Source: Gimesia aquarii
GTDB taxonomy: Bacteria > Planctomycetota > Planctomycetia > Planctomycetales > Planctomycetaceae
Length of the DNA stretch: 64,000 bases
Direction of reading: 5' to 3'
Assembly: GCF_007748175.1 (NCBI RefSeq)
Contig: NZ_CP037422.1
Location: 5,286,334 to 5,350,333, forward strand
In this document: positions 1 through 8,444 of the stretch, piece after piece
How the letters are laid out: each line of letters opens with the position of its first letter
How positions within the stretch are numbered: position 1 is the first letter of the stretch
Program-made: the position numbers and the translations under genes
The notes under the pieces: model-generated
What the model was told of the DNA's origin: nothing
Databases searched by the model: none
What the model saw: only the letters and a program-made list of their open reading frames with translations

Positions 1-2806
1 CAGTCAGCCCTTCGGGGAGTTTGAGCTGGGTGATGGTTCTCTCTTTGAATTTCGAGGCACTCGGTTCAAAATCTTTATCGCGGATTCGAAAAATATCTCC
101 ATCAGAAGTGACGCAAACGAGCCCGCTATCTCCAGCGGAGTACGTTGCCAGAATGTCTGTGCCCAGAATTGATTTCCAGGAACTACTCATTTCATCCCGA
201 TTTGCGATCGTAAAAATGACCGAGTTTGAGGAAAGCAGTCGCCGGGCAAGATACAGATTATTGCCAATCAACTGCATCGGCTGTGCTCCCAGGCCATCGG
301 CAATTTTTTTCTTGTCTAATTTGATACCGGAATTCAGAAGCGTAAACTTGCGTAATGCAGAACTGCTCATCCAAAGTTGTCCACCGGAACCGGCCGACAG
401 ATAGATTTGGCATGAAAGTGGATCTTGTAACTGATAGGAGGCAATTTCAGTCAGTTTTCTTTTACCTTCCTCATCGGTCACAGTGAAAGCCGTAATGCGT
501 TCTGGAACAGTGGGGAAAAATAACTGTTTGCCACGCAGCACAGGTGGGCTTTGCACATGACCTTTAATTCGGTATTGCTCCAGTTCGTTGAGTGAAGCAT
601 TCTCACCATTCCCATCCAGCACATGCAGTAGTGCCGAGTCTGCACGGTCATTCTCACATACCAGCAGTAGTTTTCCCATAGGAATAATAGGGATCTGTAT
701 CGTGCCCGGTCGATGACCGAGTGCCGTGACGCGTTTACATTCAAAAGGACGCAATGAAACAAGATAAACGACTGCTTCATGTCCCGCGACAGCGACGGCT
801 TGTTCTCCGTAGACCAGCCCGGGTGCACCGATTAATGGCTGTGCGAACTTAATTTGCGAAACGAGATTACCACTGAGTAAATCGAGACTGAGCAAATCAC
901 CCGAGTCACATGAAACGACAATGAGCCCTTGATGAATCAATGGGTGCCCCGTCGGTCGAGAGGGCATTGCCTGACGCCAGATCAATTTTCCATTCTTTTG
1001 TGAGACACAAATCAGTTCCTGATGCCTCGAATCATAGAGGAGTAATGCAGGTTCGGCTCCTGTGACAGTCAACGGAGTGAAGGGAGCATCAAGGCCAATC
1101 GGACGTTGCCAGATAGGATCTCCTGTAATGGAATCAATCCCAAAGCAACTACCATTGGCCAATGCGAATACGTTTCGTCCATCCGAAATCGCATTGGAGC
1201 GAGAGCGAGTATGCAGTGCCAACGTAACGACTTGCGGAAATGTTTCAGGGTATTCTTCATTCGAAGCGGCAACAGGTTCGTTATTTATTTTGATGAGACC
1301 TTTTTCGACTTCGAGAATTTGATCAAGTACGGTCGACATCTTGCGATCATTGTTATAATACGGATAGCGATCCAGTAGATGCCGTCTGCGTTTCAATGCT
1401 TTTAATGTCTTTTTTTGTTTGATGGCTTCTTCAATTTCCAAGACTGCGACATCAAATACCTCTTTCCTCAGAATTTCGGCCTCTGCTTTTTCATAACCGG
1501 CTTTGATTTTCGCTAAAGTTTCAGTTGGAGGTACATCTTGAGGGCTATATCGAGTCAGTATCTTCTCGGCATTCTTTGATACCACTAACAAATCGCGATC
1601 TTTCGTTCGGCTGGCTGTTTCTACAGATCCGAGTGCAATTCGCTGTCCATAATCGGCTATGATTGGGTGCTGACTTTTGAAGTCAGAGTCATCTCTATGT
1701 TTTTTGATAAATTGATCGGTCGCCTCCAATCCTGATTTCCAGGCCGGTGTTGATCCCGAAATTTCCTTCTCTACTAATGACTTGCTGAGGAGGATGCGTG
1801 CTTCATCGACATAATCGCTTTTGCTATAATTTTCCTGGAATTTTTCGAAGAGCTGTATCGCCTGGGAATATTTTCCCGCTTCCATTTCCTGGACTGCTGC
1901 GTCAAAGTGTCGTTTGGCAGTATCACGCCCAATAATGAACCAGAAGGTCAGGGCTGTGAGCGCTAAAAGAATACCGCCGCCGGTAAGTGAGAGGACCAGC
2001 GGAGATCGCGTGATTTGCCGTTCCCCCGGGCGAACGGCATTTTTGGAAGATCGCTTGCGAATGCGATCTTTTAATGAAAGCGTACTTTTGTTTTCAGTCT
2101 CTGCTGTTTCACTTGTACCTTCTATTTCATCGGAAGCATGATCACTGGTGCGAGACAAAAAAGTGCGTTCAGGAGCTTGCGGAGTTTCTATAGAACTTCC
2201 AGCTTCAAGTAGTTCTGCAGCAGACTCCAGGTCGAGATCATCATCGGCTGGCAGTTCTTCGACTGGAAGTGGTTCTATTTTTTTGGATACCTTTTTTTCT
2301 TTTTTGGACTTCGAGACTTTGTTTTTTGCAGATTTCGCTTCTTGTTTCCTCGAAGATTCTTTGGTAGATTTGGAACGGGATGGACTGTTTTTTTCCTGTG
2401 GCTTTGGAGGGGAACGCAATTCCGCTTCAAGCTCGTCCTTGCTGATCGGCTGTAAATCGTACATTGATGATTCGTTTTGATTGTCGGAAGTATCGGGTAA
2501 TGGAGAAGCCAGATCCAGTAGATCGACTTCGTCTAGAAACAGAATATCCGCTTCTCCGATCCGGATTAAATCGCCATCATTTAATAGCGTCCTTCCGGAC
2601 ATTGTTCCGTTGACGTCAATTCCATCGCTGGTTGCCGCAAGAATTTCATATCCCTTTTTATTCCAGCTAATACGGCATTGCATTGATGCAACACCTTCAA
2701 TCTGCAAATCATTCGAAGTATGACTCCCAATGGATATTGGCTGTTTTTTGGATAACTCAATCTTTTGAGTTTTCCCGGATAATAGTGAAATTTCTAAACT
2801 GGCCAT
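1..2806 (-). CDS. FHA domain / transmembrane / PQQ-like beta-propeller protein (partial, C-terminus outside window)
   Basis: I translated this gene by hand because its stop lies beyond base 1. About 935 residues are visible from the ATG at 2804-2806. Residues 1-95 look like a forkhead-associated domain, a phosphothreonine reader, with the typical pattern of IGS, R-S, NG-T and L-DGD-I-IG. A Lys/Ser/Glu-rich linker follows (about 110-230), then one hydrophobic membrane segment near 267-289. A helical, TPR-like stretch comes next (about 295-460). From about 480 on, repeats of the type W-R-A..G-P..V..G-V....G-L-LD resemble a PQQ-type propeller. The layout suggests a cytoplasmic phospho-reader joined to a periplasmic propeller. 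It is the last gene of a minus-strand cluster, 68 bp after the zinc-ribbon ExbD gene. The exact role is unknown; the FHA and propeller calls are by pattern only. Confidence 0.8.
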   Translation of the reverse strand, partial: MASLEISLLSGKTQKIELSKKQPISIGSHTSNDLQIEGVASMQCRISWNKKGYEILAATSDGIDVNGTMSGRTLLNDGDLIRIGEADILFLDEVDLLDLASPLPDTSDNQNESSMYDLQPISKDELEAELRSPPKPQEKNSPSRSKSTKESSRKQEAKSAKNKVSKSKKEKKVSKKIEPLPVEELPADDDLDLESAAELLEAGSSIETPQAPERTFLSRTSDHASDEIEGTSETAETENKSTLSLKDRIRKRSSKNAVRPGERQITRSPLVLSLTGGGILLALTALTFWFIIGRDTAKRHFDAAVQEMEAGKYSQAIQLFEKFQENYSKSDYVDEARILLSKSLVEKEISGSTPAWKSGLEATDQFIKKHRDDSDFKSQHPIIADYGQRIALGSVETASRTKDRDLLVVSKNAEKILTRYSPQDVPPTETLAKIKAGYEKAEAEILRKEVFDVAVLEIEEAIKQKKTLKALKRRRHLLDRYPYYNNDRKMSTVLDQILEVEKGLIKINNEPVAASNEEYPETFPQVVTLALHTRSRSNAISDGRNVFALANGSCFGIDSITGDPIWQRPIGLDAPFTPLTVTGAEPALLLYDSRHQELICVSQKNGKLIWRQAMPSRPTGHPLIHQGLIVVSCDSGDLLSLDLLSGNLVSQIKFAQPLIGAPGLVYGEQAVAVAGHEAVVYLVSLRPFECKRVTALGHRPGTIQIPIIPMGKLLLVCENDRADSALLHVLDGNGENASLNELEQYRIKGHVQSPPVLRGKQLFFPTVPERITAFTVTDEEGKRKLTEIASYQLQDPLSCQIYLSAGSGGQLWMSSSALRKFTLLNSGIKLDKKKIADGLGAQPMQLIGNNLYLARRLLSSNSVIFTIANRDEMSSSWKSILGTDILATYSAGDSGLVCVTSDGDIFRIRDKDFEPSASKFKERTITQLKLPEGLT

Positions 2807-2874
2807 CTCAATCACTTATCTTTGCAGAATTGTAGGAAGTAGGTCATGCTTTGCATCATTGTACTTCTTCTGAG

Positions 2875-3891
2875 TCAGTCTTCAGGACCACGGTAAGAAG
2901 CGAGTCTGATTTTTTGCATACCAACTTCATTAGCCGCATCGACAACTGCGACTACTGTTTCATGTCTGGCAGCGTTGTGTGCACTAAGCACTAATTCCGA
3001 CTTCGGTTTTCCACCCTGATCACGACGGTCCAAAATTGCTTGAACAATTTCGGATGGGTTTGAGAGTTTGATATCATCAACATAAATCCCATTATTGTTA
3101 TCAATTTCGACAATGATCGACTCTTCACGAAAATCATCCAGAGTTTGTAACGACTGGGAAACACCATCTTCATCTGGATTCGGAGGAGGTACCTGAATAC
3201 TCTTTTGCAGACTGAATGATGCGGTAATCATAAAGAAAATAAGTAAGAGAAAGGTGACATCCACCATCGGTGTCAGGTCCATTTCTTCAAATTCCGACTC
3301 CGCACTCCGAATGGAAAACGCTTCATCATCGTCTTCATCTTCTTCTACGTCATTTCTGGGTTTTGTGGGAGGAACTGTCGCAGTTTCTTTCGATGGTGTT
3401 TTAGCCTCTATTTTTTGGGATGCCATTTCCGGTTCTGACTGAGGAGTACGTTCTTCAGATTCGCTGGTGTCGAGTTCAGGAACTGGTTCGGGCTGTGATT
3501 TCGTTTCCTGTTTCTCTTCAGAGCTTGGGGGAGACTTCTCTTTTTCTTCAACCTGCTTTTCGATAACGGGCTGCGCAGTCTCTTCTGCGGCTGCGGCTTG
3601 TTCCCAATCTCCTTCCAGAATTTCATCCCAGCTTTCACCGAGCGGGCCTAAGTCATCCAGATCGTCAAGTAATTGGTTTTCTTCCTGATTGACTGAAGTG
3701 GTCTGAGGTGTTTTTTCTGTATTGGGGGGGGCTTTAGGAGTCTTTTCTGCTACTTCTGTTCGACGGTCTTCACTTTTTAATGGGATCGTAATTTGACGCT
3801 GACAGGCAGGGCAGGAAACCGATTTTCCTGCCTTCTTGCTAGCGACACTTAGCTTTTGACCACATTTTTGACAGTAGAACTTGATAGGCAT
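2875..3891 (-). CDS. Zinc-ribbon / ExbD-TolR fusion protein
   Basis: 338 residues. The N-terminus carries four cysteines, C7-x2-C10 and C27-x2-C30, in a zinc-ribbon arrangement. An acidic Pro/Glu/Lys-rich linker (about 40-200) follows. The C-terminal 135 residues are an ExbD/TolR domain: the membrane helix begins LTPMVDVTFLLLIFF and holds the conserved aspartate at about D211 that carries protons in ExbD/TolR. The usual periplasmic fold follows. ExbD normally has a very short cytoplasmic tail and about 140 residues in all, so the 200-residue extension is unusual. In ExbD topology the zinc ribbon would be cytoplasmic. The gene lies between a second exbD-like gene and the FHA/PQQ-like gene. The domain call is firm, but the substrate of the machine is unknown. 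Confidence 0.88.
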   Translation of the reverse strand: MPIKFYCQKCGQKLSVASKKAGKSVSCPACQRQITIPLKSEDRRTEVAEKTPKAPPNTEKTPQTTSVNQEENQLLDDLDDLGPLGESWDEILEGDWEQAAAAEETAQPVIEKQVEEKEKSPPSSEEKQETKSQPEPVPELDTSESEERTPQSEPEMASQKIEAKTPSKETATVPPTKPRNDVEEDEDDDEAFSIRSAESEFEEMDLTPMVDVTFLLLIFFMITASFSLQKSIQVPPPNPDEDGVSQSLQTLDDFREESIIVEIDNNNGIYVDDIKLSNPSEIVQAILDRRDQGGKPKSELVLSAHNAARHETVVAVVDAANEVGMQKIRLASYRGPED

Positions 3892-3961
3892 ATTTAATTC
3901 AATAAGTTGTATTCTTTTCGGATTAGATTAATTCAAGATCGAGATTGAGTGACGATCAAAA

Positions 3962-4441
3962 TCAATTATTCTTTTTCTCTTCAATTCCAATATAAAATTT
4001 CACTCCATCCACTTCTGTTACCGCCCGAGTCACTTCCTGGACAAAGCCATGTGGTACGCCCCGGTCTGCTTTGATGATGACATCGCTCACACCATTTTGA
4101 ACGCGCTCGCGTACTTTAGCAGTTAACTCTTCGAGTGAAACTTCGGTTGCGCCTCCTGATTCTTTAAATTCAACAACACTCTGTCCGTTTATTCCGTTTC
4201 CATCATTATGAACTAAAATGGTTGTAGAAAGTCGGGTATCAACACCAACTCCATGTCGGGCAACCGGGACATCTGAGTCCTGGGTTGCCTGCATTGTCGA
4301 AGTGACCATAAAGAAGATCAGTAGGAGAAACGTGACATCAATCATAGGGGTGATATCCAAGTCATCACCGGTTCCACGTGACATAGATTTTTTTTTCCAA
4401 CTGTCTTCATCAGTATCAAATATTGTTTTTTTTCTCGCCAT
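3962..4441 (-). CDS. ExbD/TolR family biopolymer transport protein
   Basis: 159 residues from the ATG at 4439-4441. An open frame continues upstream but would overlap the preceding channel gene, and AGGA precedes this ATG. The motif DLDITPMIDVTFLLLIFFMV starts near residue 27 and carries the conserved membrane aspartate (about D35). A periplasmic ExbD/TolR domain fills the rest. ExbD/TolR proteins form the rotor-like partner of ExbB/TolQ and use the proton gradient to move an envelope protein. It lies 19 bp after the ExbB/TolQ-like gene. With the neighbouring zinc-ribbon ExbD it could form a mixed partner pair; that is inference. Confidence 0.9.
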   Translation of the reverse strand: MARKKTIFDTDEDSWKKKSMSRGTGDDLDITPMIDVTFLLLIFFMVTSTMQATQDSDVPVARHGVGVDTRLSTTILVHNDGNGINGQSVVEFKESGGATEVSLEELTAKVRERVQNGVSDVIIKADRGVPHGFVQEVTRAVTEVDGVKFYIGIEEKKNN

Positions 4442-4460
4442 GTTCAATAGGTCCTGGAGG

Positions 4461-5117
4461 TCATGACTGACGTGATGAGTCAAGAATTTCCAGAAACTCA
4501 CCCGTATGTTCTTGAACAGAGTCTTGCAGTTTTCCGATGCGAACATGAATCAAGGCACCAGCCATGACCAAAGGAATGGCAACTGCTAGGCCGGCAGCTG
4601 TTGTAAATAACGCGAAGCTGATCTCGCCCGCCAGTTGGCTGGGATCGCCTCCAGACTCCTGCATGTTGCCGATTTTATCAAAAGCGTTGATCATTCCGAT
4701 CACGGTTCCCAATAAACCCAGCATGGGAGCACTTTTCACAATAGTACTGATCCAGGACATGCGATATTCAAGGTCAGCCAGAATATCCCGTTCAAATTTT
4801 TCAGCGAGCATCTGTCTTAATTTTTTCGCGGGACGTTCCATATTGGCCATCGCGACTAAAATTAATTGCGGAACTGCTTTACTCCAATAGGGAGGCGAAT
4901 CACAGAGATTGATTACAGATTCATAGTCCTTTTTTTCGATATCTTCATGAATCTGGTCGAGAAATTCGCTTGCTGCATTTTGTGTTAAGAATCGTTTTTG
5001 TGCGATTTGTCTGATTAGCAGGATGACACAAAAAACGCCATACAAAGCGGTCAATCCCAATGCAATATAGATGGCATAACCAGCCACATTCAAGATAGGA
5101 GTCAGCGAGTAATTCAT
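4461..5117 (-). CDS. MotA/TolQ/ExbB proton channel family protein
   Basis: 218 residues with three membrane segments: about 12-35, about 125-145 and about 165-190. The family signature SAPMLGLLGTVIGMINAF lies in the second and is typical of ExbB/TolQ/MotA. The cytoplasmic loop between TM1 and TM2 (about 40-120) fits ExbB/TolQ topology. It should form the ion channel ring that drives the ExbD/TolR partners encoded just downstream. The gene starts at ATG 5115-5117, 20 bp after the preceding ORF. Whether it is closer to ExbB or TolQ cannot be decided by eye, since neither a TonB/TolA homologue nor a Pal gene is recognisable nearby. Confidence 0.92.
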   Translation of the reverse strand: MNYSLTPILNVAGYAIYIALGLTALYGVFCVILLIRQIAQKRFLTQNAASEFLDQIHEDIEKKDYESVINLCDSPPYWSKAVPQLILVAMANMERPAKKLRQMLAEKFERDILADLEYRMSWISTIVKSAPMLGLLGTVIGMINAFDKIGNMQESGGDPSQLAGEISFALFTTAAGLAVAIPLVMAGALIHVRIGKLQDSVQEHTGEFLEILDSSRQS

Positions 5118-5137
5118 AGATGCCTGCTCATGTGTTG

Positions 5138-6037
5138 TTAGCGGAAATAAGTTTGTCGTGTGACCTCGAAGTTGTATCCCGTACGATCGCCGCGGACCGT
5201 AAAATAAGTACGACGGATCTCATCGAACTTTTTGTTTCGATATCGCTTTTCTTGTGAAAGGAGCATGTTTTCTGTTTGTTTTGGATAAAAATGAAACAGG
5301 ATGGCACCGGTTACATCAAAGCCTGCCTTTTTAAACAAGCTGAGATCGCTGGTTCTGCGCTCCCCTCCTTGCCACGTCATATAAAGTCGTTTTTCGTTTG
5401 CGCCCGAAGATACCGTTCTGGAGACGGGTTTATCGGACGAGACTTTCGATAAGTAAATCATCTTTCCGTTTTTGAGTAATGCCCCAAGTTCAATTTTGAA
5501 AAAATCCAGTTGCTTGGCATAATCGCGTAGAGAACCTCGATCAGAAAACTTGATAAACCAGCGTTGTTCACGTGGGAGTCCTTTTTTGCCAGGACCAAAT
5601 CCCAATGCGCGCTTTCCGGTTCCAGCGGCACTACCGACTTTGCCGGAGTTGGTCAGATCTGTTTGCATTTGCTGCTGGACTTGTTGGGTGGCTTTGTCTG
5701 ATAATTCGACCACGCTGTCGAGCATTTCCTCTACCTGATTTTCTTCTTCTGGTGTGTCGATTTGAGAAGGATCATCAATAGGATCTTCGGGTGATTCAAC
5801 AAGCAGGGATTCATCAGGCGATCCATCTTCAGCGCCGCCTGCTAAATCGATCATTTCCAGTGCAACGTCATTTTCTGTTTGAGGAAGACGATTGGTAAAC
5901 CAGACTATGGAAAGCCAGAATACGGCAATGATCAATGCCAGCACAACAGCGATCAACGAGGAACTGACCTGGTCATATTGCGTAACACGCATGACCGGTG
6001 ATTTCCTGTGATCATTCTGAGATGTTGCCTGCGACAT
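5138..6037 (-). CDS. Unrecognised single-pass membrane protein of an Exb/Tol-like cluster
   Basis: About 299 residues from ATG 6035-6037; an in-frame TTG at 6049 would add four. I do not recognise a family. A short cytoplasmic tail is followed by one hydrophobic helix (about residues 25-48), an acidic stretch rich in Asp, Glu and Pro (about 60-110), a helical segment and a basic globular C-terminal half (about 150-299). That order (short tail, TM, acidic linker, periplasmic domain) is the gross layout of TonB/TolA-like transducers, but the linker lacks the Pro-Lys repeats of TonB and no TonB C-terminal motif is visible. It lies directly upstream of the channel genes, so it could be their force-transducing partner. 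That is inference from context. Confidence 0.7.
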   Translation of the reverse strand: MSQATSQNDHRKSPVMRVTQYDQVSSSLIAVVLALIIAVFWLSIVWFTNRLPQTENDVALEMIDLAGGAEDGSPDESLLVESPEDPIDDPSQIDTPEEENQVEEMLDSVVELSDKATQQVQQQMQTDLTNSGKVGSAAGTGKRALGFGPGKKGLPREQRWFIKFSDRGSLRDYAKQLDFFKIELGALLKNGKMIYLSKVSSDKPVSRTVSSGANEKRLYMTWQGGERRTSDLSLFKKAGFDVTGAILFHFYPKQTENMLLSQEKRYRNKKFDEIRRTYFTVRGDRTGYNFEVTRQTYFR

Positions 6038-6074
6038 CGTGTATGACAATTCTAGTTCGGTTTAAATATCTGAA

Positions 6075-7856
6075 TTATTTTGTTTTGGATTGGGGGAATT
6101 CATTCAGTACTTCGAAGAGATCAAATTTTTCATCGAAGGGTTTCACACTGTTATACCACTTTTGCCAACGTTTTATGGCTTCATCAGACCACTTGTCGAC
6201 AATCTTAATCCGTTCTTTTTCGTCCAGGTTTTCAGCAACGTCTGCCAAAGGATCTTCTGGCATTCCCAGACCGCGAATTTTTCGGCTGAGCGTACATAAC
6301 CCATTTCGTGCTTCGATTCTGACACTCAGATCGGGATCTTTTAAAGCACGGATTAAGTAAGGGGAGACGCGAAAATCATTGGTGCGCGAAAGTGCCCAGA
6401 CTGCGGTTCGGCGGACATCAGGAGATCTCGCATCGACTAGTTTTAAAACTCGATCTTTTTGATTAATGAGTTCTTCTCGATCACCGAGTGTGATTGTTTC
6501 GACGAGTGTTTCCTGAGCTGCTTCAAGGTCGGCGTTCGCTGGATCTTCCAATTGGGCTAATAACTCACTCAAATCGCCAGAGAGTTTTTTGTTTTCGACC
6601 TTTCCATTTCGCATCTGGACTTCCGCCAGATTTTTAGGAAGACCTCTACCTCCTGCTAATAAACCGGAACCAACTGGTTCAGGTTTGTATTTACGACCTA
6701 GTGTTTTAACTGTTGCTTTGGAAAGAAAAATGATTGCTAAGCAGGTGGAAGCTTTTATATTGTGAGTCCCTTTCCAACTGCCATCATCCTGTTGAGTCAA
6801 TAGAAGTTGACGGGCTCCGTCTGCGTACCAGTCATAAGGTCCCAGATTTTGTGTGTCCGCAATCGCGGCAATGCGTTCAATTCCATATAAATAATAATTA
6901 GGCCATCGATTGAGATTGCGAACATTATAATTTTTAACAATCCAGCCAAGACCTTTTGATTTTCCTGCTTCGAGCGCGTTAAAACTGATTGTTGGTTTGG
7001 TGAGCTTGTTTTCATCTTCCTTGGTTTTTTCTTTTTGAGTTAAGTCGACTTTTTCTAGAAAACCGAATTTTTTTTTCTTTTCCTGATTCGCTTTTTTAAC
7101 AGGACCACTGCGTAATTGGCCATCGGGATAAAGTTGCATTGATATCACATACATGCTACCGGTTCCTGCAACACCCATCGTATGCAATGGGGCTCTTTCA
7201 GAGGCTGATGCAGGGTGATAACCAAAAGCCCCATCGGGGTACTGAGTCGAGAGATGCCAGCGTGCTGCTTTATCCCAGACAGAAGTCGGTACGATGACTC
7301 CGGCCCGTTCTGCAGCCCAAAGTCCTAAAATCGCGTATTGAGTAATACTGGTATCACCATTATGGTCAATGTCTTGTGGGTAATACCAACTACCACTTTT
7401 ATGTTGAGTTCTAATTAAGAAATCAGCAGTGGCGCGAATTTCATCCTGATATTTCTCAGGGTTAATCGCTTCGAGTACCATTAATTGCACGCCAGCGCAA
7501 TAATTGAAGTCGCTGCCAGGTCTATATTCAAGTTCACCGTCTTTATTCATTCGATTGTGATCAAAAAGGATATTTTTCAAACAGGTCTGAATATAGGGCG
7601 ACTCTGGTGATTCTCCTGCTTTAAGCAACGTGTAAGCAACAAAAGCATTCATACCAGTCGTACGATAATCATCCGTCTGTTTCAAGAAAGCAATACCACG
7701 TTTGATGGCTGCGTCAATTTGTGCTTTGGGGGGTTGTGCAGAGGCTGTATTCTGGAAAGCAATGGAAAGAATGATTCCACATAAACACGTTCTGAAATAG
7801 ACACGAGCGTGTTTGAAAGTAGAAAATCGAGTTTGAACAGCGCAATGATTTTTCAT
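6075..7856 (-). CDS. Prenyltransferase/squalene-cyclase-fold repeat protein with C-terminal HEAT repeats
   Basis: About 593 residues from ATG 7854-7856; the frame stays open to an ATG at 7913, and neither start has a good ribosome site. A basic, hydrophobic leader ending near ASAQ suggests export. Residues about 45-400 carry alpha/alpha-toroid repeats of the terpenoid-cyclase/prenyltransferase type, seen as GSW or GAF blocks followed by T..A.L.L helices. The DxDD active motif of squalene-hopene cyclase was not seen, so this is probably a structural or binding toroid, not an enzyme. A HEAT-like stretch near residues 480-540 (D-VR-TAVWAL and SVRIEARNGL) follows. It is the first gene of the Exb/Tol-like cluster, 25 bp before the next ORF. 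Such proteins are common in planctomycetes with no firm role. Confidence 0.8.
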   Translation of the reverse strand: MKNHCAVQTRFSTFKHARVYFRTCLCGIILSIAFQNTASAQPPKAQIDAAIKRGIAFLKQTDDYRTTGMNAFVAYTLLKAGESPESPYIQTCLKNILFDHNRMNKDGELEYRPGSDFNYCAGVQLMVLEAINPEKYQDEIRATADFLIRTQHKSGSWYYPQDIDHNGDTSITQYAILGLWAAERAGVIVPTSVWDKAARWHLSTQYPDGAFGYHPASASERAPLHTMGVAGTGSMYVISMQLYPDGQLRSGPVKKANQEKKKKFGFLEKVDLTQKEKTKEDENKLTKPTISFNALEAGKSKGLGWIVKNYNVRNLNRWPNYYLYGIERIAAIADTQNLGPYDWYADGARQLLLTQQDDGSWKGTHNIKASTCLAIIFLSKATVKTLGRKYKPEPVGSGLLAGGRGLPKNLAEVQMRNGKVENKKLSGDLSELLAQLEDPANADLEAAQETLVETITLGDREELINQKDRVLKLVDARSPDVRRTAVWALSRTNDFRVSPYLIRALKDPDLSVRIEARNGLCTLSRKIRGLGMPEDPLADVAENLDEKERIKIVDKWSDEAIKRWQKWYNSVKPFDEKFDLFEVLNEFPQSKTK

Positions 7857-8001
7857 TTTGATGCGATAGCAATCTGAGATGAGAGAATATTGCTGAATGG
7901 ACATAGATGTCATGACTTGGACGCACTATCCAGTCTAATTTCAGAAGTGAAGCAGTGTCAATCACTATGCTGCAAATCTTGTCAGGAATCACATTTACGT
8001 A

Positions 8002-8370
8002 TCAGGGCTTTCGAGAGAGATCACAGGTACAGATAGGTTGATGGCACCTTGGGCAGCCTTGGACATACTTTTGGGCTATCGCCTGCTCCAGATCGATACC
8101 AGCCACATTCGCCATTGTGGCTAACCAGGCCAGAACATCAGCAAATTCTTCAGCCAGATTTTCTGAATCATTATTTTCCCTGAGAGCAGATGATAATTCC
8201 CCTACTTCTTCCATAAACCACATGAACGTTCCTTCAATTCCACGAGCCTGATCTTTCTCGTAAAACATCGTACGAATCACTGATTGGAACTGGGAAATCG
8301 AAATTTCGTTTGTGTTATGCAGATCCTGTTCTGATTTAGAAGAGGAAGCATCGAAAGGGGGAGTCGTCAC
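8002..8370 (-). CDS. MazG-like nucleotide pyrophosphohydrolase
   Basis: 122 residues. The start is GTG (8368-8370) preceded by AAGGA at good spacing. The all-alpha NTP-pyrophosphohydrolase motif is present: EEVGE (E54, E55, E58) and EEFADVL (E74, E75, D78), which bind Mg2+ in the MazG/dCTPase superfamily. Such enzymes hydrolyse nucleoside triphosphates to the monophosphate and pyrophosphate for pool cleaning. The C-terminus adds four cysteines, CPRC and CTC plus H110, which look like a small zinc-binding tail. The protein is about the length of single-domain MazG-like enzymes. The nucleotide preferred cannot be predicted. Confidence 0.88.
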   Translation of the reverse strand: MTTPPFDASSSKSEQDLHNTNEISISQFQSVIRTMFYEKDQARGIEGTFMWFMEEVGELSSALRENNDSENLAEEFADVLAWLATMANVAGIDLEQAIAQKYVQGCPRCHQPICTCDLSRKP

Positions 8371-8444
8371 AGGGAATCCTTATAGGAAATGAATTATCAG
8401 TTAATTCAGTGTGAATTTATTAGACGGGAGTTGGACTTCAGAAT

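Noticed and set aside
1-2806. Small plus-strand ORFs such as 21-404 and 2148-2480
   Set aside because: They are shadows of the partial FHA/PQQ-like gene on the opposite strand.
4442-4546. Upstream extension of the ExbD gene
   Set aside because: It overlaps the channel gene and would add a non-ExbD stretch; ATG 4439-4441 fits the family.
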